Notes: a model not told the origin generated them from the sequence alone. A stretch of 64,000 nucleotides of DNA from Maribacter caenipelagi (GCF_004364175.1 NZ_SNZW01000014.1:372001-436000), one strand, 5' to 3'. Positions 49,420 to 59,771 are shown, counted from the stretch's first letter. A program made the numbers and translations.

Positions 49420-51231
49420 ATGAGTACAGATACAGCAAAAAAAGATATTCTTAGAGGAGGACAGTTCCTTGTCAAAGAAACCAATTGTGAAGATATTTTC
49501 ACATTAGAAGATTTGAATGAAGAGCAACGCATGATGCGTGAAAGCACCAAAGAATTCGTAGACAGAGAACTTTGGGCACATTGGGAGCGTTTTGAAAATA
49601 AAGATTACGCTTTTACCGAAGAAACTATGCGTAAAGCTGGTGAATTAGGGTTATTAAGTGTTGCTGTACCAGAATCTTACGGTGGTATGGGAATGGGTTT
49701 TGTATCAACCATGTTGGTTTGTGATTACATTTCTGGTGCTACTGGTTCTTTTAGTACTGCTTTTGGTGCACATACCGGTATTGGTACAATGCCAATTACC
49801 CTATATGGATCTGAGGAGCAAAAACAAAAATATGTGCCAAGATTAGCTTCTGGAGAATGGTTCGGCGCTTATTGCCTTACTGAGCCAGGTGCTGGTTCTG
49901 ATGCAAATTCAGGAAAAACGAAAGCTGTTCTTTCTGAAGATGGTAAATCATACAGTATTACTGGTCAGAAAATGTGGATTTCTAACGCAGGTTTCTGTAA
50001 TATGTTTATCGTATTTGCTCGTATTGAAGATGATAAAAACATTACCGGTTTTATTGTTGAAAATGACCCAAGTAACGGTATTACTTTAGGTGATGAAGAA
50101 AAGAAATTGGGTATTCACTCCTCTTCTACTCGTCAGGTGTTCTTTAATGAAACAAAAGTTTCTGTAGAGAATATGCTTTCTACTAGAGGAAACGGATTTA
50201 AAATTGCAATGAACGCTTTAAATGTTGGTCGTATTAAATTAGCGGCTGCTTGTTTAGATGCTCAAAGAAGAGTTATCGGTGAAGCTACTAAATATGCAAA
50301 TGAGCGTATTCAGTTCAAAACTCCGATTATGAACTTTGGCGCTATCAAATCTAAAATTGCCGAGATGGCAACTAGCGTTTATGTTGATGAATCTGCAAGT
50401 TACCGTGCTGCTAAAAATATAGAAGATCGAATAGCTATTCGTGAAGCTGAAGGTAATTCGCACCAAGAGGCTGAACTTAAAGGTGTCGAAGAATATGCTA
50501 TTGAATGTTCTATTCTTAAAGTAGCTGTTTCTGAAGATTGTCAAAATACTACAGATGAAGGAATCCAAATTTTCGGTGGTATGGGCTTTAGCGCCGATAC
50601 TCCTATGGAATCTGCTTGGAGAGATTCTAGAATTGCACGTATTTATGAAGGTACCAACGAAATTAATAGAATGTTAGCGGTAGGTATGCTTGTTAAAAAA
50701 GCTATGAAAGGTCATGTTGATCTTTTGGGTCCTGCTACTGCTGTTGGTGAAGAGTTAATGGGTATTCCTTCTTTTGATACTCCAGATTTTTCTGAACTAT
50801 TCGCTGAAGAAAAAGATATCTTGAAAAGACTTAAAAAAGTTTTCTTAATGGTTGCTGGATCTGCAGTACAGAAATACGGAGCAGATTTAGAGAATCACCA
50901 ACAATTAATGTTGGCTGCCTCTGATATTCTTATTGAAGTATACATGGCAGAATCTGCTTTATTACGTACTGAGAAAAATGCAAAACGATTTGGAGAAGAA
51001 GCACAAGCTACACAAATAGCGATGTCTAGACTATACTTGTTCAATGCTACTGAAACTATTATTAATAAAGGAAAAGAAGCTATCGTTTCTTTTGCTGAAG
51101 GTGATGAGCAAAGAATGATGTTAATGGGACTTAAACGTTTCACGAAATATACAAATTACCCTAATGTAGTTGCCTTACGCACACAAATTGCCGATAAGGT
51201 TGCTGCAGATAACGGTTATACGTTTGACTAA
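49420..51231 (+). CDS. fadE: acyl-CoA dehydrogenase (FadE, Bacillus type)
   Basis: First step of beta-oxidation, FAD-dependent; 603 aa. N-terminal part 'FTLEDLNEEQRMMRESTKEF', then 'VAVPESYGGMGMGFVSTMLV', 'GAYCLTEPGAGSDANSGKTK' (FAD/substrate signature 1), 'ITGQKMWISNAGFCNMFIVF', and signature 2 'QIFGGMGFSADTPMESAWRD' followed by 'SRIARIYEGTNEINRML'. The extra C-terminal domain of about 160 residues is normal for this long subclass. Ends the operon before a strong terminator. Electron-transfer flavoprotein genes are not in the window. Confidence 0.95.
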   Translation: MSTDTAKKDILRGGQFLVKETNCEDIFTLEDLNEEQRMMRESTKEFVDRELWAHWERFENKDYAFTEETMRKAGELGLLSVAVPESYGGMGMGFVSTMLVCDYISGATGSFSTAFGAHTGIGTMPITLYGSEEQKQKYVPRLASGEWFGAYCLTEPGAGSDANSGKTKAVLSEDGKSYSITGQKMWISNAGFCNMFIVFARIEDDKNITGFIVENDPSNGITLGDEEKKLGIHSSSTRQVFFNETKVSVENMLSTRGNGFKIAMNALNVGRIKLAAACLDAQRRVIGEATKYANERIQFKTPIMNFGAIKSKIAEMATSVYVDESASYRAAKNIEDRIAIREAEGNSHQEAELKGVEEYAIECSILKVAVSEDCQNTTDEGIQIFGGMGFSADTPMESAWRDSRIARIYEGTNEINRMLAVGMLVKKAMKGHVDLLGPATAVGEELMGIPSFDTPDFSELFAEEKDILKRLKKVFLMVAGSAVQKYGADLENHQQLMLAASDILIEVYMAESALLRTEKNAKRFGEEAQATQIAMSRLYLFNATETIINKGKEAIVSFAEGDEQRMMLMGLKRFTKYTNYPNVVALRTQIADKVAADNGYTFD

Positions 51232-51268
51232 TTCAGATTACCTTTTGTTGTTTGGTAAGTTGAATCGA

Positions 51269-51294
51269 AACCGTCCCAATTGGGGCGGTTTTTT
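51269..51294 (+). terminator. terminator of fad operon
   Basis: AACCGTCCC and GGGGCGGTT form a 9-bp stem (one G-U) with loop AATT, followed by TTTTTTG. GC-rich stem and T-run: classic intrinsic terminator, about 40 bases after the fadE stop. Confidence 0.9.
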
Positions 51295-51331
51295 GTTTGG
51301 TAAACATTCATATTGCGACTACTTTTAAACC

Positions 51332-52768
51332 ATGCATAAAAAACTACTAGAACAGGTTTACAAAACTTCTGATTTTAATTCAAATGGTCACCTTTTAATC
51401 GACCAATTGACTTCTCATTTAGAGGATAAACTCAATGCTTCTTCTCGTAATGCAATTAACTGGAACGAACCTGAAAAGGAACTTGAATTCTGGAAGAATT
51501 TTTTATCGGATGGTGATAGTAATGATTTGTTCAAAGAAATTACTAAGAGAACCACACATATACACCACCCTCATTACATGGGTCATCAAGTGAGTCCGCC
51601 AGCGCCAATTACAGCATTAACAGGCTTAATTAGTTCCCTAATAAATAATGGTACTGCTGTGTATGAAATGGGCATGTCCTCAAATGCAATAGAGCGAATT
51701 ATCATTGAGCTGGTATGTAAAAAAATAGGTTTCGCTGAAACTTCTGGAGGATTCTTAACCTCTGGAGGGACATTAGCAAATCTCACAGCACTTTTAAGTG
51801 CACGTAAAGCAATTACAAAAAGAGATATTTGGAATAAGGGCAACCAAAACCAATTAGGCATTATGGTAAGCGAAGAAGCGCATTATTGCGTTGATCGTGC
51901 GGCTAGAATTATGGGTTTAGGTGAGCAGGGAATTATTAAAGTTCCTGTAACCAAAGAATTTAGAATGGATACGGATTTAATGGAATCTAAATTCAAAGAA
52001 GCTCAAGAAAAGGGAATTGAAATATTCGCTATTATTGGTAGTGCCCCTTCTACTGCTACTGGTATTTTTGATGACTTAGAAGTGATTGGAGAATTTGCTA
52101 AAAAACAAAACATTTGGTTTCATGTTGATGGCGCACATGGTGGAGCGGGAATTTTTTCAAAAAAATACAAACACACTATTAAAGGTATTGAACTTGCAGA
52201 TTCCGTTGTTATCGACGGTCACAAGATGATGATGATGCCAGCGCTGACAACTGCCCTTGTCTATAAAGATGTAAAAAATGCCAAAGCAACTTTTAGCCAA
52301 AAAGCTGATTATTTATTATCAGATTCTGAGTATGAAGATTGGTACAACTCTGGTAAACGAACGTTTGAATGCACCAAAAATATGATGGCAATTCATTGGT
52401 TCACACTTCTAAAATTATACGGAGAAGAAGTCTTTGACGCCAATGTTACCCTACTCTATGATATGGGCGCGCTATTTGCAAGTTTAATTGAGCAAGAGCC
52501 AAATTTGGAATTGGCACTTCAACCAATGTCCAACATTGTATGTTTTAGATACTATTCACCAGGGTTAGATACAGAAGAATTAAATGCCTTAAATGCAAAA
52601 ATTCGCCAATTCTTATTAGAAGACGGCGAATTTTATATTGTACAAACGAAGCTAAAAGGATCACATTATATGCGTATTACGGTTATGAATCCGTTTTCCA
52701 CCGAGCAACATTTTAAAGCCCTGATCGATAAAATCAAAGCTTTTTCAACAAGCAGATTATTCTCTTAA
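51332..52768 (+). CDS. PLP-dependent group II decarboxylase
   Basis: 478 aa, fold type I. 'NAIERIIIELVCKKIGF' and 'GFLTSGGTLANLTALLSARK' line the cofactor phosphate site, 'WFHVDGAHGGAGIF' holds the Asp that pairs with the pyridine nitrogen and the Ala stacked on the ring, and Lys in 'VVIDGHKMMMMPALTTALV' is the Schiff-base residue. This matches the glutamate/aromatic/diaminobutyrate decarboxylase group. Substrate amino acid is not determined. Its 3' end overlaps the convergent GH15 gene by 12 bases. Confidence 0.9.
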   Translation: MHKKLLEQVYKTSDFNSNGHLLIDQLTSHLEDKLNASSRNAINWNEPEKELEFWKNFLSDGDSNDLFKEITKRTTHIHHPHYMGHQVSPPAPITALTGLISSLINNGTAVYEMGMSSNAIERIIIELVCKKIGFAETSGGFLTSGGTLANLTALLSARKAITKRDIWNKGNQNQLGIMVSEEAHYCVDRAARIMGLGEQGIIKVPVTKEFRMDTDLMESKFKEAQEKGIEIFAIIGSAPSTATGIFDDLEVIGEFAKKQNIWFHVDGAHGGAGIFSKKYKHTIKGIELADSVVIDGHKMMMMPALTTALVYKDVKNAKATFSQKADYLLSDSEYEDWYNSGKRTFECTKNMMAIHWFTLLKLYGEEVFDANVTLLYDMGALFASLIEQEPNLELALQPMSNIVCFRYYSPGLDTEELNALNAKIRQFLLEDGEFYIVQTKLKGSHYMRITVMNPFSTEQHFKALIDKIKAFSTSRLFS

Positions 52769-54559
52769 AGACTCTAACATTTGATCTTCACTTTCTTTTT
52801 TAGAGAAATTGATTGCGCACTCTATCAATGCTAAATGTGAGTAGGCTTGCGGAAAGTTTCCTAACAATCTCTTTGTCTTAAAATCAATATCTTCACTAAA
52901 GAGACCTAAATGATTGCTATAACTTAATAAGCGTTCAAAATACTCTTGTGCTTTCTTACGTTCTCCAATTTTAAACAAGCTATTTATATACCAAAAAGTA
53001 CATACTGTAAATGATGATGAAGGTAAACCAAAATCATCTTCATTTTTATAACGATACAGCAATCCGTCATTGTTTAACTCCTTACCTATGGCGTTAACTG
53101 TTTTAATATAGCGTTCGTCTTTAGCTTTCACGCATCCGTAAGATTCCATCAATAACACAGAGGCATCTAACTCTTTTGACCCGTAAGATTGCGTGTATGC
53201 TCCAACTTCTTCGTTCCATGCGTTGTCATAGATGTCTTTCCAAATTTCTGCTCTAATAGGCTCCCATTTTTCAATTTTATGTTTCTTACCTAACATTTCT
53301 GCCACTTTTATCGCACGATCTAAAGCTGTCCAACATAATACTTTTGAAAAGGTAAAATGTCGATCTTCTGTTCTGAACTCCCAGATACCCTTATCGGCAT
53401 CCTTCCAGTTGTTACTTACGATCCAAACGATTCCTTTTGTTATTGCCCAAAGATCTTCACCATTTTCTATATCTATGCTGAATTTCACCATCTGTTCATA
53501 TATCACATCCATCAGAATACCATAAATATCATTCTGTTTTTGGTGATATGCCGCATTACCTATACGTACTGGTTTAGATCCTTTATAACCCGCTAAGTGT
53601 TCTAGTGTTTCTTCGGTCAGTTTCTTCTCTTTGTTGATACCATACATGATTTGTAACTTCTCTGCCTTATCTGGTATCAAATCAATAATGAACTGTAAAT
53701 AGCGTTTTGCAACATTTTTATGCCCCAATTCAGATACGACCTTAATCACCATAGATGCATCACGGATCCAACAGAATCGATAATCCCAATTACGTACTTC
53801 GCCAATAGTTTCAGGCAAAGATGTCGTTGCTGCCGCTAATACGGCACCGGTCTTATCATAACTTAAAAGCTTTAGCGTCAGTGCACTTCTAGAAATCTCT
53901 TCATTATATTTCTTGTAGGTCGGTGTTAGATTAGACCAGTTCAACCAATATACCTTTGTATTCTGCAACTCTAAATAGGCTCTTTCTGTAGTTGGTAATA
54001 ACAACTTCTCGTTGTAGCCCATAAGCATATACTCATCTTGAGTCAGCTCTACTTCAGCACTATTTACAACAGATTCTTTATCAAATGACGTGTATAAGAA
54101 AACGGTATCGAACTTTACATCGTGGGTTAAACTTGCTATAAAGTCTTTTTTAATAAAGGTTTCCGTTTTCCCCATCGCATATTCCAACTTTGGGTCATAC
54201 AATACCGAAAAACAAGGCTTGCCGGATATATACTTAAAATATCGCACCAATTCTGGTGGAGAATGATATTTTTTCTCCTCTTTTCGATATCTCGGCATAA
54301 AATCATGAATTTCAAAATGATTACTACCAGACTTAAATGAAGTAATCAAAATACTAGTGTATTGTTCGTATTTCTGGGTGATTTCATAACTATCATCAAC
54401 ATTTATTTCAAAACTGCCACCAATTTTTTCATCTAACAATTTGGCAAAAACCGATGGACTATCAAATTCTGGCAAACAACACCAGTCGATACCTCCTGTC
54501 TTTGAAATTAATGCTGCACTTCTACAATTCCCTATTATTCCGTAGTCTAAATTATCCAT
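52757..54559 (-). CDS. glycoside hydrolase family 15 (glucoamylase/trehalase-like)
   Basis: 600 aa, cytoplasmic (no signal). GH15 pattern: N-terminal 'YGIIGNCRSAALISKTGGID' with 'WCCLPEFDSPSVFAKLLDE', the core motif 'IGEVRNWDYRFCWIRDASMV', 'GIWEFRTEDRHFTFSKVLCW' with a candidate catalytic Glu, and 'PSSSFTVCTFWYINSLFKIG' near the end. Bacterial GH15 proteins of this length can be trehalases or glucan hydrolases; the divergent trehalose-phosphate synthase gene 103 bases away favours trehalase. The assignment to trehalose is inferred. Confidence 0.88.
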   Translation of the reverse strand: MDNLDYGIIGNCRSAALISKTGGIDWCCLPEFDSPSVFAKLLDEKIGGSFEINVDDSYEITQKYEQYTSILITSFKSGSNHFEIHDFMPRYRKEEKKYHSPPELVRYFKYISGKPCFSVLYDPKLEYAMGKTETFIKKDFIASLTHDVKFDTVFLYTSFDKESVVNSAEVELTQDEYMLMGYNEKLLLPTTERAYLELQNTKVYWLNWSNLTPTYKKYNEEISRSALTLKLLSYDKTGAVLAAATTSLPETIGEVRNWDYRFCWIRDASMVIKVVSELGHKNVAKRYLQFIIDLIPDKAEKLQIMYGINKEKKLTEETLEHLAGYKGSKPVRIGNAAYHQKQNDIYGILMDVIYEQMVKFSIDIENGEDLWAITKGIVWIVSNNWKDADKGIWEFRTEDRHFTFSKVLCWTALDRAIKVAEMLGKKHKIEKWEPIRAEIWKDIYDNAWNEEVGAYTQSYGSKELDASVLLMESYGCVKAKDERYIKTVNAIGKELNNDGLLYRYKNEDDFGLPSSSFTVCTFWYINSLFKIGERKKAQEYFERLLSYSNHLGLFSEDIDFKTKRLLGNFPQAYSHLALIECAINFSKKESEDQMLESLRE

Positions 54560-54662
54560 TCAATAAAAATCTTGATTCATATGAGGTTTCAATTGCTATT
54601 GCCCTCCTTTTTCCCGAAATTTAGAGAAATAATTATCAAGAAGTAGCAAAAAAAACTCTTTT

Positions 54663-56876
54663 ATGGCGAAAACTATCATTATCTCAAATAGACTACCTGT
54701 ACAATTACAAATTAGCAATGGAGACATTACTGCTGTGCCAAGTGTCGGTGGATTAGCCACTGGTATGAAATCTGTACACACTGGCGGCGATAGTCTTTGG
54801 ATTGGTTGGAGCGGATTAACAGATGAGGAAATACCTGAAGAACTGATTCCTAAAATTGATAGCGCATTAGCCGAACATGGATCTTCTAAAGTAAATCTTA
54901 CAGAAAAAGAAGTGGACGGTTTTTACTACGGATTCAGTAATAGAACTATATGGCCACTGTTCCATTACTTTTTAGAATATTCTGAGTTTGAACTTGAAAG
55001 TTGGGAAATTTATAAAGCCGTGAATCAAAAATTTGCCGATGCCATTCTAGAAAAAGCAGATAATGAAGATACTATTTGGATTCACGATTACCAACTAATG
55101 TTAGTACCACAAATGGTACGTGCTGAAAGACCAGAGATTTCTATTGGCTTCTTTTTACACATTCCTTTTCCTTCTTATGAAATATTTAGAACACTACCTT
55201 GGCGACAAGAGGTGCTACAAGGTCTATTAGGTTCAGACTTAATTGGTTTTCATACTTACGATTACGAACGTCACTTTTTAAGCTCTGTTCGAAGACTATT
55301 AGGCTTAGAGGTAAGTTTTAACGATATCTACCTTGACGATAGGGTTATAAAAGTAGACTCTTTTCCCATGGGAATCGACTACAAGAAATTTAGCGATGCA
55401 GCTAAAGAGCATTCTCAGCGAAGCGAAGACGAAAAGTCTGAATTACAAAAAAGATTGGATACCCATAAGAAATCGGCACCAGATGCTAAATTCTTTTTAT
55501 CTATTGACCGATTAGATTATACCAAAGGTATTGCGAAGCGATTAAATGCCTTTGAGTATTTCTTAAATAAATACCCGCAGTATAAAGAAAAAGTAAGACT
55601 TATTATTCTTGCTGTTCCTTCGCGTTCTAACGTTCCACAATATCAATTACTAAAACGTGAGGTTGATGAATTGGTTGGTCGCATAAATGGAGAATTATCT
55701 ACCGTAAGCTGGACACCTATTTGGTATTTCTATAGATCTATGCCTTTTGATAATTTAATTGACCTGTACACATCTTCAGATATTGCTTGGTTAACGCCTA
55801 TTAGGGATGGTATGAATTTGGTAGCCAAAGAATACATTGCTACTAGAACGGATAAAACAGGTGTGCTAATCCTTAGTGAAATGGCCGGTTCTGCCAATGA
55901 AATGAATGAATCATTATTAATTAACCCTAATAACTTTGAACAAATAGCAGATGCACTTTTTGAGGCTATCAACATGCCAAAAGAAGAACAAATTTCTAGA
56001 AACACGTTATTGCAAAAAAGATTGGAGCGCTATAACGTAGAGAAATGGGCGAACGACTTCATGAATTCTTTAGTAGGTCAAAAAGAAAAAGACCAGACCT
56101 ATAAGTCGAAAAAATTATCGACCGACCTTATGAATACGGTAATGGATAAGTACAATAAAGCTAAAAGAAGACTAGTATTCTTAGACTATGACGGTACATT
56201 GGCTGGTTTTCATACCGATCCTCAAAAGGCATCGCCTGATGAAGAATTGTACAAACTTTTAGACGAGATTTCTTCGCAGCCAAATACAGATATGTATTTG
56301 ATTAGCGGTAGGGACAAGGAAACGTTTACCAAATGGTTCTTACCTAAAAAATACAACATGATTGTTGAGCATGGTGTGTGGATTTCTCAAGGTGGTGAAG
56401 AATTTAGAATGCTGGAAAATGTTAAGAAAGACTGGATGGAGAAAATTTTACCAGTGTTAGAATCTTTTGTTGACAGAACACCTGGTAGTTTTATTGAAGA
56501 GAAAAATTACTCTTTGGCATGGCATTATAGAAAAACAGATCCTGACTTTGGTCAAAAGCGTTCTGTTGAACTAAATACGGTACTTACCAGTCTTATTGCC
56601 AATGACGACTTAAGCGTTTTAAATGGTAATAAGGTAATGGAAATTAAAAGTAGTAACGTAAACAAAGGGCGAGCTTCTATGCGTGTGTATACCGAACATG
56701 ATTACGATTTTGTTTTCGCAATTGGTGATGATTGGACCGATGAATTTATGTTTCAAGAACTACCAGAGGAATCTATTACCGTAAAAGTGGGACGTCAAAA
56801 AACACAAGCAAGATATTTTGTTGACAACACTAAAAATGTTCGTACAATTTTAAAAAGATTCGCCAACAAAAAATAA
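54663..56876 (+). CDS. bifunctional trehalose-6-phosphate synthase/phosphatase
   Basis: 737 aa. N-terminal GT20 synthase: 'IIISNRLPVQLQISNGD', 'SVGGLATGMKSVHTGGDSLW', 'IWIHDYQLMLVPQMVRAERP', 'FFLHIPFPSYEIFRTLPWRQ' and 'TPIRDGMNLVAKEYIATR' (UDP-glucose binding). C-terminal HAD phosphatase from about residue 495: 'RLVFLDYDGTLAGFHTDPQK' with nucleophile Asp, 'YLISGRDKETFTKWFLP' and 'FAIGDDWTDEFMFQELP'. The protein thus makes trehalose from UDP-glucose and glucose 6-phosphate in two coupled steps, for osmotic or stress protection. The fused form is usual in Bacteroidetes. Confidence 0.96.
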   Translation: MAKTIIISNRLPVQLQISNGDITAVPSVGGLATGMKSVHTGGDSLWIGWSGLTDEEIPEELIPKIDSALAEHGSSKVNLTEKEVDGFYYGFSNRTIWPLFHYFLEYSEFELESWEIYKAVNQKFADAILEKADNEDTIWIHDYQLMLVPQMVRAERPEISIGFFLHIPFPSYEIFRTLPWRQEVLQGLLGSDLIGFHTYDYERHFLSSVRRLLGLEVSFNDIYLDDRVIKVDSFPMGIDYKKFSDAAKEHSQRSEDEKSELQKRLDTHKKSAPDAKFFLSIDRLDYTKGIAKRLNAFEYFLNKYPQYKEKVRLIILAVPSRSNVPQYQLLKREVDELVGRINGELSTVSWTPIWYFYRSMPFDNLIDLYTSSDIAWLTPIRDGMNLVAKEYIATRTDKTGVLILSEMAGSANEMNESLLINPNNFEQIADALFEAINMPKEEQISRNTLLQKRLERYNVEKWANDFMNSLVGQKEKDQTYKSKKLSTDLMNTVMDKYNKAKRRLVFLDYDGTLAGFHTDPQKASPDEELYKLLDEISSQPNTDMYLISGRDKETFTKWFLPKKYNMIVEHGVWISQGGEEFRMLENVKKDWMEKILPVLESFVDRTPGSFIEEKNYSLAWHYRKTDPDFGQKRSVELNTVLTSLIANDDLSVLNGNKVMEIKSSNVNKGRASMRVYTEHDYDFVFAIGDDWTDEFMFQELPEESITVKVGRQKTQARYFVDNTKNVRTILKRFANKK

Positions 56877-56903
56877 GTTTACATACTAGCCACTCTCATT
56901 AAT

Positions 56904-58427
56904 ATGAAACAAATTTACACCCTTACATTCGTAAGTGTTTTTTGCAGCCTTACTACTTATGCCCAACAAGGCACAGAAGTTTATTTAGCGAATTTAGATT
57001 TGGGTAATGACAGTTTGAAAATTAATAGGGTTATAAACATATCTCAAAACGAAGGTTATGACAATCAGCCTTCATTTTTTTCTGATGACAAAATTCTTTT
57101 TGCTTCAACTAGAAATAGTCAAACAGATATTATTCTATATGATATAAACGATAAAAAATCAACTTGGCTTTCACATACACCCAATGGCAGTGAATATTCT
57201 CCTTTAAAAATTCCTGAAAAAGAGGCTATTTCAGCCGTGCGCTTAGATGAAGATGGCTTACAACGTTTATATGAGTATAGTTTAAAGACAGGTGAATCAA
57301 AGGTTTTATTACCCAATTTAAAAGTGGGTTATCATGTTTGGTATTCCAGTGACATTATCGTGTGTACGGTTTTAGTTGAAAACAGTATGGATTTAGTGGT
57401 GTATAACCTAAAAGAAAATACCAATTACACTGCTCAGAAAAATGTAGGTAGGTCGTTGCATAAAATTCCTAATTCTGAACTCATTAGCTTTATTTCAAAA
57501 GATGTAGAGAAGAGTATTATAAAATCACTACACCCAAGTTCTAGAGAAACGAAAGAGATTATTCCACTTTTAGGAGATATCGAAGATGTTTGTTGGACTG
57601 CTGATGGAAGCTTAATAACTGCTAATAATAGTAACCTTTTAACCTTTAAGCCATCACTTGACAAAGAATGGAATTTATTTTTCAAATTTCAACAAACTGA
57701 TATTCATGGATTATCAAGACTAGCAATTAGTCCCAACGGAAAGTATATTTCTTTGGTATCTAAAGATGCTCCAGATAAAATTGTACAAAAGCAAGTAGAT
57801 ACTTTTAATGCACGAGATTTAGAAGCATTCGCAAATTGTTATTTAGAAGATGTTGTAGTGAAAAATTTTCCCTCAGATATTTTATACACAGGTAGACAAC
57901 AATTAAAAGAGAACTACAAAGCTTTTTATAAAAGAACACCTGCTATAGAAGTTAAAGTATCTTCAAGAATTGTAATTGGTGCTACTGTAATTGACCAAGA
58001 ATTTGTTTCTATTGGTGATAAACAGAAACAGCAAGTGGCTATTTATGAAACTGCCGGACTCATAAAAAGCATGACTTTTATTAGCGATGAAAAAACAACT
58101 TTTGACCCAGAGGTCATTGTTCAAAGGCAACTTGAAGCTTATAATAATAGAGATATCGAAAGTTTTTTAGCCACGTATTCTAAACAAGCAAAAATTTATA
58201 ACTACCCAGGAGAATTAAGATCTGAAGGCACAGATGCAATGCGTACTGGCTATACCGAATTCTTTAATTCTGCCCCTGATCTACATTGCGAAATTCTCAA
58301 TAGAATTGTTATTGGAAATACCGTTATCGATGAAGAGTCAATAACTGCAAATGGCAAAACTTTTAAAGGCGTAGCTATTTATGAAGTCGAAAATAATGAG
58401 ATAGCTAAAGTCACATTTGTCAATTAA
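56904..58427 (+). CDS. exported beta-propeller with two tandem SnoaL-like domains
   Basis: 507 aa with signal peptide (MKQIYTLTFVSVFCSLTTYAQ region). Residues about 25-290 resemble a TolB/WD40-like propeller: 'NQPSFFSDDKILFASTRNSQ' and 'DIILYDINDKKSTWLSH'. They are followed by two copies of an NTF2/SnoaL domain of about 105 residues: 'VQKQVDTFNARDLEAF...' and 'VQRQLEAYNNRDIESF...', ending with the parallel stretches 'RIVIGATVIDQE' and 'RIVIGNTVIDEE'. I know propellers of this kind followed by a single SnoaL-like domain; the tandem pair is unusual to me. Adjacent MFS gene starts four bases after the stop. Function unknown. Confidence 0.75.
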   Translation: MKQIYTLTFVSVFCSLTTYAQQGTEVYLANLDLGNDSLKINRVINISQNEGYDNQPSFFSDDKILFASTRNSQTDIILYDINDKKSTWLSHTPNGSEYSPLKIPEKEAISAVRLDEDGLQRLYEYSLKTGESKVLLPNLKVGYHVWYSSDIIVCTVLVENSMDLVVYNLKENTNYTAQKNVGRSLHKIPNSELISFISKDVEKSIIKSLHPSSRETKEIIPLLGDIEDVCWTADGSLITANNSNLLTFKPSLDKEWNLFFKFQQTDIHGLSRLAISPNGKYISLVSKDAPDKIVQKQVDTFNARDLEAFANCYLEDVVVKNFPSDILYTGRQQLKENYKAFYKRTPAIEVKVSSRIVIGATVIDQEFVSIGDKQKQQVAIYETAGLIKSMTFISDEKTTFDPEVIVQRQLEAYNNRDIESFLATYSKQAKIYNYPGELRSEGTDAMRTGYTEFFNSAPDLHCEILNRIVIGNTVIDEESITANGKTFKGVAIYEVENNEIAKVTFVN

Positions 58428-58431
58428 TCTA

Positions 58432-59616
58432 TTGAAACAAAAGCTACATATTCTTCCCATCATTATTCTATCGCAATTTGCCTGTACCTCTACTTGGTTT
58501 GCAGGAAATGCTATTATAGAATCACTAACTAAAAAGTTAGATTTTGGTCCAGATATTATTAGTTACGTAATCTCTTCGGTACAATTCGGATTTATCGTTG
58601 GAACGCTAATATTCGGAGTTTTAATGATTGCAGATCGGTTTTCTCCATCAAAGGTTTTTATGATTTGTGCCTTTCTAGCATCTGTTTCTAATTTGACATT
58701 AATCTATCCAGAATTGAACCTGGGTGGTTTACTACTCGCGAGATTTAGTACAGGTTTCTTTTTAGCAGGTATTTATCCCGTGGGAATGAAAATTGCCGCA
58801 GATTATTATGAAAAAGGACTCGGCAAAGCATTGGGATTTTTGGTAGGAGCATTAGTTTTAGGTACTGCTTTTCCGTTTTTAATTAAAGGGAGCCCTTTAG
58901 CAAGTCATCCAGATAAGGTTATTTTGTTGACATCTGGCATTACAGCTTTGGGCGGACTATTACTCTTTTTACTGGTGCCCAATGGTCCGTACAGAGTGGC
59001 AAGTACGGGTTTGAAATTTGATGCGGGACCAAAGCTTTTTAAAAATTTTGAATTTAAAAAAGCTGCTTTCGGGTATTTCGGACATATGTGGGAACTCTAT
59101 GCTTTTTGGGCATTTACACCTGTTGCAATACAATGGTACGCCATACAATCTGGTCATAATATTTCTGTATCCCTTTGGTCGGGAATCGTTATTGCCCTTG
59201 GTGGATTATCCTGTGCCTACGGCGGCATTATTTCACAACGAATAGGCAGTAAAAAGGTAGCTCTAATAGCATTGGTAGCATCAGGATTTCTATGTTTAGT
59301 TTCTCCTTTGCTGTTTTCACTTCCTATATATCTATTTTTAACAGGCTGGTGTCTATGGGGCATTGCAATTACCGCTGATTCTCCTCAATTCTCAAACTTG
59401 GTAGCATCGGCTGTTGCACCCGAACTAAAAGGAACCGCACTTACATTGGTAAATTGTATTGGTTTTGCCATTACCATTGTAAGTATTCAACTTCTAGGAT
59501 CACTTCAATCAATAGTGCCTACCTATCTTTTATTTATTCCTTTAGCTATTGGCCCGTTGCTTGGTGTATATAATTTAAATATTAATAAAAAAAACAGCGG
59601 TAGTTCAAAAAGTTGA
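58432..59616 (+). CDS. MFS transporter
   Basis: 394 aa from a TTG at 58432, four bases after the upstream stop; an alternative TTG at 58417 overlaps that gene. Twelve membrane helices can be counted. The start 'KLHILPIIILSQFACTSTWF' and 'AGNAIIESLTKKLDFGPD' match a subgroup of major facilitator proteins seen in Proteobacteria and Bacteroidetes; 'YPVGMKIAADYYEKGLGKAL' is motif-like loop 4-5. Coupled with the propeller-SnoaL gene. Substrate unknown. Confidence 0.88.
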   Translation: MKQKLHILPIIILSQFACTSTWFAGNAIIESLTKKLDFGPDIISYVISSVQFGFIVGTLIFGVLMIADRFSPSKVFMICAFLASVSNLTLIYPELNLGGLLLARFSTGFFLAGIYPVGMKIAADYYEKGLGKALGFLVGALVLGTAFPFLIKGSPLASHPDKVILLTSGITALGGLLLFLLVPNGPYRVASTGLKFDAGPKLFKNFEFKKAAFGYFGHMWELYAFWAFTPVAIQWYAIQSGHNISVSLWSGIVIALGGLSCAYGGIISQRIGSKKVALIALVASGFLCLVSPLLFSLPIYLFLTGWCLWGIAITADSPQFSNLVASAVAPELKGTALTLVNCIGFAITIVSIQLLGSLQSIVPTYLLFIPLAIGPLLGVYNLNINKKNSGSSKS

Positions 59617-59771
59617 TACCATTCTCTGTTTAAATAGCACTACCTTTTTATCCTATCAAAATAATACCATAAGCTCCTATACTTTTATACATGAAATTAT
59701 GCTCAACCCTATATTTTACTTAATTTTAGAAACCTATTGCCCAAACTAACTTTACTCAAAAAATACTTGAA

